Part shown: positions 1 through 6,532 of the stretch, piece by piece
Numbering within the stretch: the first letter of the stretch is position 1
Layout: the number at the start of each line of letters is the position of its first letter
Assembly: GCA_030642525.1 (NCBI GenBank)
Contig: DAOWNO010000036.1
Coordinates: 1-10,626, forward strand
Direction: 5' to 3'
Length of the DNA stretch: 10,626 nucleotides
From: Candidatus Aegiribacteria sp.
Lineage (GTDB): Bacteria; Fermentibacterota; Fermentibacteria; Fermentibacterales; JCC-6
Made by a program: the position numbers and the translations under genes
The notes under the pieces: model-generated
What the model saw: the letters and a program-made list of their open reading frames with translations, nothing else
Database searches by the model: none
What the model was told of the DNA's origin: nothing

Positions 1-986
1 GAAGAATCCCACACCGGTTCCATTGAGGTCAGAACACTGTCAAGAGCCTGTTCAGCAAGTATCTGAATGTCAGGGTCGAGTGTTGTATGAACTCGAAGCC
101 CCTGTTCATAGACAGCAGACCATCCGTATCGGTTAACGAGATATTTTCTGATGTACTCGGAGAAATATGTCCATTCCTGTTCAACTTCAGGACGATGGAT
201 ATCAAGGGCTAAAGGAGTTGAAATAGCTTCTTCCGCTTGATCCCGTGTTATGTATCCTTCGCTGGTCATAACACGAAGAGCGATATTTCTCTGAGAAAGG
301 CATCTGTCTGGATTTCGAAGTGGATTGAATCCGCTGGGATTCTTAACCATCCGCACCAGCATGGCAGCCTGTGCAAGTGACAGCTCAGCCGATGCGATCC
401 CACCAAAATAGGTTCTTGCGGCGGCTTCAATTCCATAAGCTCCGGATCCGAAATAGATCTGATTGAGGTACATTTCGAGAATCTCGTTCTTGCTGAACTG
501 CCGTTCGATTTCCATCGCGATGAACGCTTCCTGGATTTTCCTCTGTACAGTCTGATCAGGAACAAGAAACAGCCCTCTTGCAAGCTGCTGAGTTATTGTG
601 CTCGCGCCCTGGCGGGAACCGGTTGTGATATTAACCCAGGCAGCTCTGATAATCCCTCTGATGCTGATACCATTATGCTCGTAAAACGTTCTATCTTCAG
701 TGGCAATGAAACTGTTGATTACCCAGGGTGAAACTTCTTCCAGTGTAATGGGATACCTGTTCTCAACACACGCAGTGGCCATGAGATTATCTCTGCTGTC
801 ATATATCTGAGTGGCAGCGGCAGGCTCATGCCCTCTGAGTCCGGCGACAAGGAGGTTACCTCTCGCACTGGCGAAAGCGGAACTGCAATCCCCGTAAGCC
901 CGGAGCGCAAATCCGGTACTGAAGAAAATACCAATAATGAAAGCCAGAGATAGCCAGTAAAGAACAGCTATCAGTTTCTTATTCAT
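1..986 (-). CDS. Class A penicillin-binding protein (PBP1A-like), N-terminal part, cut by the window edge
   Basis: Peptidoglycan glycosyltransferase that polymerises lipid II into glycan strands on the outer face of the inner membrane. About 328 codons are visible. A short cytoplasmic start (MNKKL) is followed by one transmembrane anchor (about residues 6-30). The GT51 motifs are then in order: EDRTFYEHNG with catalytic Glu97, GASTITQQLARGLF (127-140), RKIQE with Glu153, the KNEILEMYLNQIYFG helix (166-180) and RMVKNPSGFNP (212-222). The stretch after GT51 (LRVHTTLDPDIQ, about 297-308) is the linker typical of bifunctional class A PBPs, so a transpeptidase domain is expected beyond the edge but cannot be seen. 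The ATG lies 7 bases after the upstream lipoprotein stop. A GGAGG (1003-999) is 12 bases away and a GGA directly abuts the ATG, so the ribosome-binding geometry is slightly odd. Family is sure; the bifunctional call is probable. Confidence 0.93.
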   Translation of the reverse strand, partial: MNKKLIAVLYWLSLAFIIGIFFSTGFALRAYGDCSSAFASARGNLLVAGLRGHEPAAATQIYDSRDNLMATACVENRYPITLEEVSPWVINSFIATEDRTFYEHNGISIRGIIRAAWVNITTGSRQGASTITQQLARGLFLVPDQTVQRKIQEAFIAMEIERQFSKNEILEMYLNQIYFGSGAYGIEAAARTYFGGIASAELSLAQAAMLVRMVKNPSGFNPLRNPDRCLSQRNIALRVMTSEGYITRDQAEEAISTPLALDIHRPEVEQEWTYFSEYIRKYLVNRYGWSAVYEQGLRVHTTLDPDIQILAEQALDSVLTSMEPVWDS

Positions 987-993
987 TCCTTTT

Positions 994-2373
994 TCATTCC
1001 TCCAGTTCGATAGTATCATCAAAGGAACTTATTCTTCTGAAAAGAGGCTCCCCGGAATCATTGTAACCAAGGAAATAGGTGTATCTGCCATCATTGCCCG
1101 TAAAAACTATTTCGCGGCATCCTTCCCTGCCCGAAGGCTGAGACACGAATTCCGGATGATAATCACTCTCATAATTTTCGTAGGTTCTCCAGACAAGTCT
1201 GTAACCGGAGGGTATGCCCTGGAAAAGGAACAGGTTCCCGGCCCAGTAGATAACTCGCTCCGGATCATTATCACCGTTCATCTCAACAGCAAGAGCTCTC
1301 CATATCTGTAATCCTACTTCATTTTCCAATTTCTGTTCCAGCTGATGTGGGTCCAGGTCAATAATAACCTGAGCCAGCGGCTCATTTGTCCCCGTTGTAA
1401 GCACAACCCGGTAGGTTCGAGAGAGCGAGTCACGAGCTTCAACAATGTTACTGACAGACAGGAAGAAATCCCGGAAACCGGCCAGCCGCTCAACTTCCCG
1501 CTCAATATCAGGTTCAATCCAGATTCCTGTCGAATAGAGATCCTGAAGCGCTTCATGACGAGTTTTCAAAACAGACTTGGAGATGTAAGACATTTCTCTC
1601 CAGATGTTTACAAGTATTGCGAGGTCAGAGGGAATATCAATAAATCGAATTTCAGATCTATCCTTGATAATCTGCATCTTCCCTGCTCTTCTGATATTAC
1701 TTAAAGCTATGAGTGAATAGCTTTCCGGCTGCAGGTCCAGTATGAAATCCTGGAAATCGGTTCCGGACTGAACAGCAGCATTCAGAGATGTAAAGCTCTG
1801 AACAGAATCTATCATACAATCATCGTATAACATCCTGACAATCCGGATTTCGGTGCGTACATCCGGATACTGAAGCACAAGATCAGCAATCTGCTCAATT
1901 GTAAGCGAATCTTCCTTTTCCGGAGGCAGTTCAATGCCAAATCCATCGATTAACCATCTGTCATCTGATAAAAGAAAATCAATCCGATTTATCGCAGGTT
2001 TTTCCATTCTTCTTATTGTGCAATAATAAGATGTTCGTATTTCATCGAAACTTTCCTGAATGGAAGTAAGACGGCCTCCCGCGTCAAAAGCCCTCCATCT
2101 CCCGAAAATCTGTTGAGGAGACAGGCTGTCAATGGGAAGAGAATCAGAAAAACCCGCGGAAAGAAATTCAAAACACTCTGGATCGTTCATTCCCAGCATG
2201 TTCGTGAATTTCAGCGCCACTTCCATGGGAGCATCCGGCAATACTATTACAGAATCAGACACATGCACGGTTATGTTTTCGTCAGGGACAGCGTTTTCAT
2301 GAACCGGCTCTTCACCGCAGGAAATGAGAAGACCGGTTAAAATCAGAACAAATATTATTCCGCGCGGTTTCAT
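994..2373 (-). CDS. Lipoprotein of unknown function, 459 aa
   Basis: I do not recognise this protein. It starts with a clear lipoprotein signal: basic MKPR, a hydrophobic core, then a lipobox LISC with Cys19 as the lipidated residue, so it should be anchored to a membrane facing the periplasm. Residues about 48-150 (VALKFTNMLGMNDPECFEFL onward, ending DDRWLIDGFGIELP) have the layout of an NTF2-like/DUF4878-type alpha+beta domain, with an initial helix, a central Trp/Phe segment and late paired strands. This is a pattern impression, not a firm hit. The rest is mixed alpha/beta with no catalytic motif I can name. The C-terminal 90 residues are rich in aromatic residues and look beta-stranded. 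Its ATG overlaps the stop of the GspE/PilB-like gene by four bases (ATGA), indicating translational coupling, and the class A PBP follows after 7 bases. It could be an accessory factor for either neighbour. Confidence 0.85.
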   Translation of the reverse strand: MKPRGIIFVLILTGLLISCGEEPVHENAVPDENITVHVSDSVIVLPDAPMEVALKFTNMLGMNDPECFEFLSAGFSDSLPIDSLSPQQIFGRWRAFDAGGRLTSIQESFDEIRTSYYCTIRRMEKPAINRIDFLLSDDRWLIDGFGIELPPEKEDSLTIEQIADLVLQYPDVRTEIRIVRMLYDDCMIDSVQSFTSLNAAVQSGTDFQDFILDLQPESYSLIALSNIRRAGKMQIIKDRSEIRFIDIPSDLAILVNIWREMSYISKSVLKTRHEALQDLYSTGIWIEPDIEREVERLAGFRDFFLSVSNIVEARDSLSRTYRVVLTTGTNEPLAQVIIDLDPHQLEQKLENEVGLQIWRALAVEMNGDNDPERVIYWAGNLFLFQGIPSGYRLVWRTYENYESDYHPEFVSQPSGREGCREIVFTGNDGRYTYFLGYNDSGEPLFRRISSFDDTIELEE

Positions 2374-4082
2374 TCAACCCCCAATGTAATTTTCAACATC
2401 TCTTCCGGAGTAGTAATACCAAGGCGGACCTGTGATAAAGCGTTATCACGAAGTGTGGTCATTCCCTGGCTGACAGCGATTCTCCTGATATCATCTATTG
2501 TTGCCATTCTTGCGATTGACGATCGTATTTTTTCAGTCATCTCAAGAACTTCGAATACAGCCACACGCCCATGGTATCCGGTACCGCGGCAATTCCGGCA
2601 GCCCTTGCCCCGTTTAAGGTCAACACCACTTTCCAGGCCGATTGATTCCCTTATCAGCTTTGACGGCGTGTACTCCTCAGAGCATTTATTACATATTTTC
2701 CGAACAAGCCTTTGAGCTATTACCGCGATAAGTGTTGTCGAAAGAAGATACGGCTCTATACCCATATCAATCAGCCTGATGGCAGCCGAAATCGAATCGT
2801 TTGTATGGAGAGTACTCAGAACCAGATGACCGGTAAGCGCGCACCTGATTGCGCTTCGGGCTGTTTCCTTGTCCCGTATTTCCCCGACCATGATAATGTC
2901 AGGATCCTGCCTGAGAATGTATTTCAAGGCAGTGGAAAAAGTCAGATCAACAGCGGGTTGAACTGCAATCTGATTGAACTCGTTTGTAACGAATTCAATT
3001 GGATCCTCGATTGTGGTTATGTTCTTCTCTTTTGTGGCCAGTGTTATCAGTGAGGAATAAAGAGTTGTTGTCTTTCCACTTCCAGTTGGGCCGGTAACAA
3101 GAACCAGCCCGTTTGGCCTCTCAATAGCTTTTCTGTACCTGACTAAATCGGTTTTTGTAAAGCCAAGCATCGCGAGATCCTGCATAAGCATAGAGGGATC
3201 GAGGATTCTCAGTACTATTTTCTCACCAAAAGCAACAGGAACTGTGGATGCTCTTATTTCAACCGGTTTCCCCTCAAAATGAGTTCTGATTCTGCCGTCC
3301 TGAGGTCTTCTTTTTTCGGCGATGTTAAGCCCTGCAATCATTTTTATTCGGGAAAGGATCGGCAAATGCAGTTTCTTGGGAATTTTGTAGATGTCGTGCA
3401 GGACTCCGTCAATCCGGAGCCTTACTACTGTACCTTCTCTGTGCGGTTCAAGATGTATATCGCTGGCACGTTCCTCGAAAGCGTAGTGAAGAAGATGATT
3501 GACAGCATTCACAATCGGACTGTCAGTGGGTTCAACTCTCTTTGAAGTCTCGCTGGAAACGTATCTCTCGAGATTGCCGAGATCAATACCTTCTTTCGAA
3601 TCCATCTCTTTGACAGCAGCCTTTATCGAACCGTGCAATCCGTAAAACTGCCGGATCACTCTTGCTATTTCGGATGGCCTTCCAACGTAGAGTTCAAGAT
3701 CGTGGCCGAGCTGATGAACAAGATCTTCAAGAGATCTTGGATTTGTCAAATTGCTCGTTGCTACCATTAATACGTTGTCGTATTCTCCGAAAATAACAAG
3801 ATGATGCTTCTGAGCATACGCTCCTGGAAGCAGCTCGGTTACCACCTGATAATCAAGTTCAAGCGGGTCAAGAACCTTGTAGGGCAGTCCGAGCATCTTT
3901 GCCAGAAAAGTATAGAGCAATTCTTCCGGAACAAGACCCCGATCAACCAGGATTTTAAGAGTATTTTTATCAGTAACATCATCATATCTGGCAAAACGTT
4001 CAAGTCCATCGTCGGATAGAATTCCAGCTTCATTAAGTATCCGTGGCAACGTACTCAGATCCAGATTCGGCAACATATTCAT
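2370..4082 (-). CDS. GspE/PilB-family type II secretion / type IV pilus assembly ATPase
   Basis: Cytoplasmic hexameric ATPase that powers pseudopilus or type IV pilus extension. Numbered from the chosen start (570 aa): an N-terminal MshEN-type region (about 10-150); the bridging segment TDSPIVNAVNHLLHYAFEERASDIHLEP split around residue 200; Walker A GPTGSGKTT (331-339); Asp box TIEDPIEF (357-364); Walker B DPDIIMVGEIRD (393-404); His box HLVLSTLHTND (419-429); and a tetracysteine zinc site CNKC (464-467) with CRNC (495-498). All catalytic parts are intact and the length is normal. The frame is open up to 4121, but ATG 4082 is preferred: it gives a four-base ATGA overlap with the upstream phosphorylase stop, has AGGAAAG upstream, and avoids 13 extra residues and a 43-base overlap. 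The tetracysteine motif and MshEN domain occur in both GspE and PilB, so the system served cannot be decided. No pilin, secretin or GspF/PilC gene is in the window. Confidence 0.95.
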   Translation of the reverse strand: MNMLPNLDLSTLPRILNEAGILSDDGLERFARYDDVTDKNTLKILVDRGLVPEELLYTFLAKMLGLPYKVLDPLELDYQVVTELLPGAYAQKHHLVIFGEYDNVLMVATSNLTNPRSLEDLVHQLGHDLELYVGRPSEIARVIRQFYGLHGSIKAAVKEMDSKEGIDLGNLERYVSSETSKRVEPTDSPIVNAVNHLLHYAFEERASDIHLEPHREGTVVRLRIDGVLHDIYKIPKKLHLPILSRIKMIAGLNIAEKRRPQDGRIRTHFEGKPVEIRASTVPVAFGEKIVLRILDPSMLMQDLAMLGFTKTDLVRYRKAIERPNGLVLVTGPTGSGKTTTLYSSLITLATKEKNITTIEDPIEFVTNEFNQIAVQPAVDLTFSTALKYILRQDPDIIMVGEIRDKETARSAIRCALTGHLVLSTLHTNDSISAAIRLIDMGIEPYLLSTTLIAVIAQRLVRKICNKCSEEYTPSKLIRESIGLESGVDLKRGKGCRNCRGTGYHGRVAVFEVLEMTEKIRSSIARMATIDDIRRIAVSQGMTTLRDNALSQVRLGITTPEEMLKITLGVE

Positions 4083-5365
4083 ACCACTTTCCTGACAAGA
4101 GGTTGAATTGATTGATCCCAAACAAAAGCTTTTATTATCGAAAGAGATGCATTATATGCGGATTTCTGATCGGAAGCGTGAACCAGTCCGAGAATCTCTC
4201 CATTCCTGATATCAGTTCCACCGGGAATAATCTGTTCCCATCCTGCACTCGGATTAATTTCCTGATCAACCCTGTATCTGCCGCCGCCAAGACCGCGCAC
4301 AACCTCACCAAGTACCAGGGCATCGACACCATTCCAGAAACCTGATCGTCCGGCAGCGATTTCAAATTTCACCGGAGCCTCCGGAAGTAATTCAAAAGCA
4401 CTGATATCTCCCCCCTGCTCTTCGATCATGAGAATGAATCTGGCAAATGCATTTCCATTGTCAAGAATTCTTCCGCAGTATTCAACAGCATCCGATAATA
4501 CCGGGTATTTTTCCGGATACGCCTTCATAAGCATGGAAGCAGTAAGACGAATCGATAATTCACGAACATCCTGAGGCCCCTCTCCTCTGAGAACTTCAAG
4601 AGTTTCCTGAACCTCCAGAGCATTACCGGTCTTCAAACCGAGCGGAAAATCCATTCCTGTGAGAAATGCTTCAACCTGTACACCAGCCTCTTTCGCGGTG
4701 TCCTTAAGAGCCAGTGCAAGTTCTGTTCCCTGCTTTTCGGTTTTCATGAAAGCTCCACTGCCAATCTTGACATCAAAAACCAGAAAATCCGTATTCTCAG
4801 CAAGTTTCTTACTGAGTATACTGGCGCAAATGAGAGGAATGGATGTGACCGTAGCTGTAGTGTCTCTCAAAGCGTAGAGCCTTCTATCTGCTGGAGCCAG
4901 ATCATCCGATTGACCTGTCATTGCTACTCCGTTCTCCTCCACCAGCCTCACAAATCGCTCCATTTCAATATTAACATTCATTCCCGGAATCGACTCAAGC
5001 TTATCAAGTGTTCCCCCTGTATGACCCAGGCTTCTTCCGCTTATCATGGGTATCCTCAAACCTGCAGCAGCAGCAAGAGGCGCAAGGACAAGAGAAATCT
5101 TGTCACCGACTCCGCCTGTGCTGTGTTTATCGGCAAGCGGAAGACCATTTCTCCATTTAAGGACTGTTCCGCTGTCCCTCATTGCAAGAGTGAGAGATAT
5201 GGTTTCAGCTGTGGAAAGACCTTTCAGATAAGCAGCCATCAACCACGCAGAAACTTGATAATCAGGAATTTCTCCGGAAGCAACAGAAGAGGCAAAGTCG
5301 TAAAAATCCTGCCGATTTACCTCTCTGCCATCTCTTTTGGCGGAGATAAAATCTGTGATCTGCAT
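4079..5365 (-). CDS. deoA: Thymidine phosphorylase / pyrimidine-nucleoside phosphorylase
   Basis: Cytosolic enzyme that cleaves thymidine (or thymidine/uridine/deoxyuridine) with phosphate to the base and (deoxy)ribose 1-phosphate, feeding pyrimidine salvage or catabolism. 428 aa, the normal family length. An N-terminal helical domain (KRDGREVN, about 10-65) precedes the phosphate site KHSTGGVGDK (80-89), the signature SGRSLGHTGGTLDKLE (109-124), and the base-binding residues Arg167 (LYALRD), Ser182 and Lys186 (ASILSKK), matching the known Arg/Ser/Lys triad of this family. The fourth position of the signature is Ser112, where Gly or Ala is usual. The ATG lies one base after the stop of the upstream multi-module gene, with GGAAG in front of it. 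The last codon runs into the next gene through an ATGA overlap. The sequence does not distinguish DeoA (thymidine-specific) from Pdp (broader), so the symbol is provisional. Confidence 0.93.
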   Translation of the reverse strand: MQITDFISAKRDGREVNRQDFYDFASSVASGEIPDYQVSAWLMAAYLKGLSTAETISLTLAMRDSGTVLKWRNGLPLADKHSTGGVGDKISLVLAPLAAAAGLRIPMISGRSLGHTGGTLDKLESIPGMNVNIEMERFVRLVEENGVAMTGQSDDLAPADRRLYALRDTTATVTSIPLICASILSKKLAENTDFLVFDVKIGSGAFMKTEKQGTELALALKDTAKEAGVQVEAFLTGMDFPLGLKTGNALEVQETLEVLRGEGPQDVRELSIRLTASMLMKAYPEKYPVLSDAVEYCGRILDNGNAFARFILMIEEQGGDISAFELLPEAPVKFEIAAGRSGFWNGVDALVLGEVVRGLGGGRYRVDQEINPSAGWEQIIPGGTDIRNGEILGLVHASDQKSAYNASLSIIKAFVWDQSIQPLVRKVV

Positions 5366-5366
5366 G

Positions 5367-6464
5367 CTATTTCTTCCAGATTACCCGCACAAGCATTATG
5401 AAGGCAATGACAAGAGCAGCAATCCCGCCAATCATCATCCATTGAGCATCCTGCTTCTGAAAGACAAGTGCCGCAGCGCCGGCTGCGCCAAATACAATGG
5501 CAAGAATCAGGAATACAAGGAAAGATCCGCCTTCCAGATGATAAACCTCAATGAATTCACTTACGGACATGTTGCCGTCAGGCAGGTCCGGATGACTTAT
5601 TTCATCAAAACTGTGTATCCGTTTGCGTTTCAGAAGTGAAATGACATCGTGCGGTTGTACGAAAGTGTAATCCTCGCCATAAGTCGTTCGGATTGTGTAT
5701 GGAATCTCTTCAGCTTCATCAGTTTCTTCCATGGTTTCTGAAACATGATCCTGACTCTCAGTACTGTCGGGCGAATTTATTTCTCCGTTCTTATCAGGCT
5801 CTTCAGCTGATGGAGATTCAGGATCCAATCCTGCTTCTGGTGGTTCAAACTCGCTTTCCGTAACAGCAGGGACATCGCTTTCATCTGATTCCACTGCAGC
5901 GTCAGGCCAGAGTTCTTTCTCACAATATTCGCACTCTGAAACGGATTGCCATTCTTCACCAGGAAGTAATACCTCTGCTTCCACAGGAACCCGTGATTCC
6001 CTTATCCATCTTCTGAGAGTATCGATATTTCCCGGAATGAATGTCCTCCCGTCAAACCGGAGGCGAACCTGAGCTTCTTCCGGTTCTTCCGGAAGGAGTT
6101 CTCGCAGGTGTTGAGCGAGTTCGGGAGATGCCTTGCCCAGAATACCTCCCGGAGGAGTTTTGGGTCCTTCTATCTGCACTTCAGTGGAAAGACGTCCTTC
6201 CTTTGCCCATTTTACGATGGTGTCCCAGTCAGGAGAAATGTACGTATTACTCCCCATTTTTATCTTCCACCAGTTATCAGGATCCAGCAGCTTCTCAAGG
6301 TCACTGTTCGCACTGACAGGTATCCATTTATCAGCACCTGCAACCCTGTAACTGTCATCTTTGGAAATCCTGTGTTCCCTTGCCCATTTGAAAAATGTTT
6401 CTCTGCTGTCAGCTCGATATGTTCTGCCCTCGTGTCTCAATTCGACAGCTTTTCTTGCGGCCAT
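5367..6464 (-). CDS. Tail-anchored protein with four tandem GYF_2-like modules, function unknown
   Basis: A 365-residue protein I cannot assign to a named family. Four diverged modules of about 55 residues can be aligned by eye: about 6-60, 66-121, 132-186 and 255-311. Each begins with a short beta strand containing GRTY/GNTY/GRTF-like residues, then an amphipathic helix ending in KWAREHRIS, KWAKEGRLS, RWIRESRVP or LLKRKRIH, then a strand and a closing helix. This resembles the GYF_2-type module found in tandem in bacterial membrane-associated proteins, but assignment needs a profile search. Residues 188-253 form a highly acidic Ser/Glu/Asp/Pro-rich linker. Two hydrophobic segments (about 314-335 and 341-362) end in WKK, so the modules probably sit in the cytoplasm on a C-terminal hairpin anchor. 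There is no signal peptide. The ATG has AGGGGG (6475-6470) five bases upstream and follows the promoter at 6530-6502, so it is the first gene of the second cluster. Confidence 0.85.
   Translation of the reverse strand: MAARKAVELRHEGRTYRADSRETFFKWAREHRISKDDSYRVAGADKWIPVSANSDLEKLLDPDNWWKIKMGSNTYISPDWDTIVKWAKEGRLSTEVQIEGPKTPPGGILGKASPELAQHLRELLPEEPEEAQVRLRFDGRTFIPGNIDTLRRWIRESRVPVEAEVLLPGEEWQSVSECEYCEKELWPDAAVESDESDVPAVTESEFEPPEAGLDPESPSAEEPDKNGEINSPDSTESQDHVSETMEETDEAEEIPYTIRTTYGEDYTFVQPHDVISLLKRKRIHSFDEISHPDLPDGNMSVSEFIEVYHLEGGSFLVFLILAIVFGAAGAAALVFQKQDAQWMMIGGIAALVIAFIMLVRVIWKK
5532..6449 (-). repeat. Four diverged tandem protein modules inside the tail-anchored gene
   Basis: Protein-level repeats, not DNA repeats; the nucleotide sequences have diverged. 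Modules 1 to 3 are nearly contiguous (residues 6-186) and module 4 (255-311) is separated by the acidic linker. The shared core is a hydrophobic/basic strand, then an aromatic (Y/F) strand end, then a helix with W/L-x-x-[EK]-x-R-[ILV]. Module 3 carries a Cys pair (CEYC) near its end that the other modules lack. Module 4 is the most divergent and lacks the Trp in its helix. Confidence 0.5.
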
Positions 6465-6501
6465 ATCAACCCCCTGTTATCGAGTTATAGTATTGTTCAA
6501 G

Positions 6502-6530
6502 CGTATACTCATAATCGTGCTGATTGTCAA
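6502..6530 (-). promoter_or_regulatory. Predicted sigma70-type promoter for the second cluster
   Basis: TTGACA (6530-6525), a perfect -35 match, is followed by exactly 17 bases and then TATACG (6507-6502), which matches TATAAT at four of six positions. Transcription would start near 6495, giving a leader of about 30 bases that still contains the AGGGGG ribosome-binding site at 6475-6470. The site sits immediately after the stop codon of the GT51 gene (6535-6533), in the largest gap of the window. No terminator-like hairpin separates the two clusters, so read-through from upstream may also contribute. Confidence 0.65.
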
Positions 6531-6532
6531 CG

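Noticed and set aside
1345..1704. 119-codon plus-strand open frame inside the lipoprotein gene
   Set aside because: No ribosome-binding site or domain; antisense to a gene with a clear signal peptide and operon context.
4083..4121. Extended N-terminus (13 residues) of the GspE/PilB-like ATPase
   Set aside because: Would overlap the phosphorylase by 43 bases and adds a non-conserved Ser/Asn-rich stretch; the ATG at 4082 has a good ribosome-binding site and the ATGA overlap pattern.
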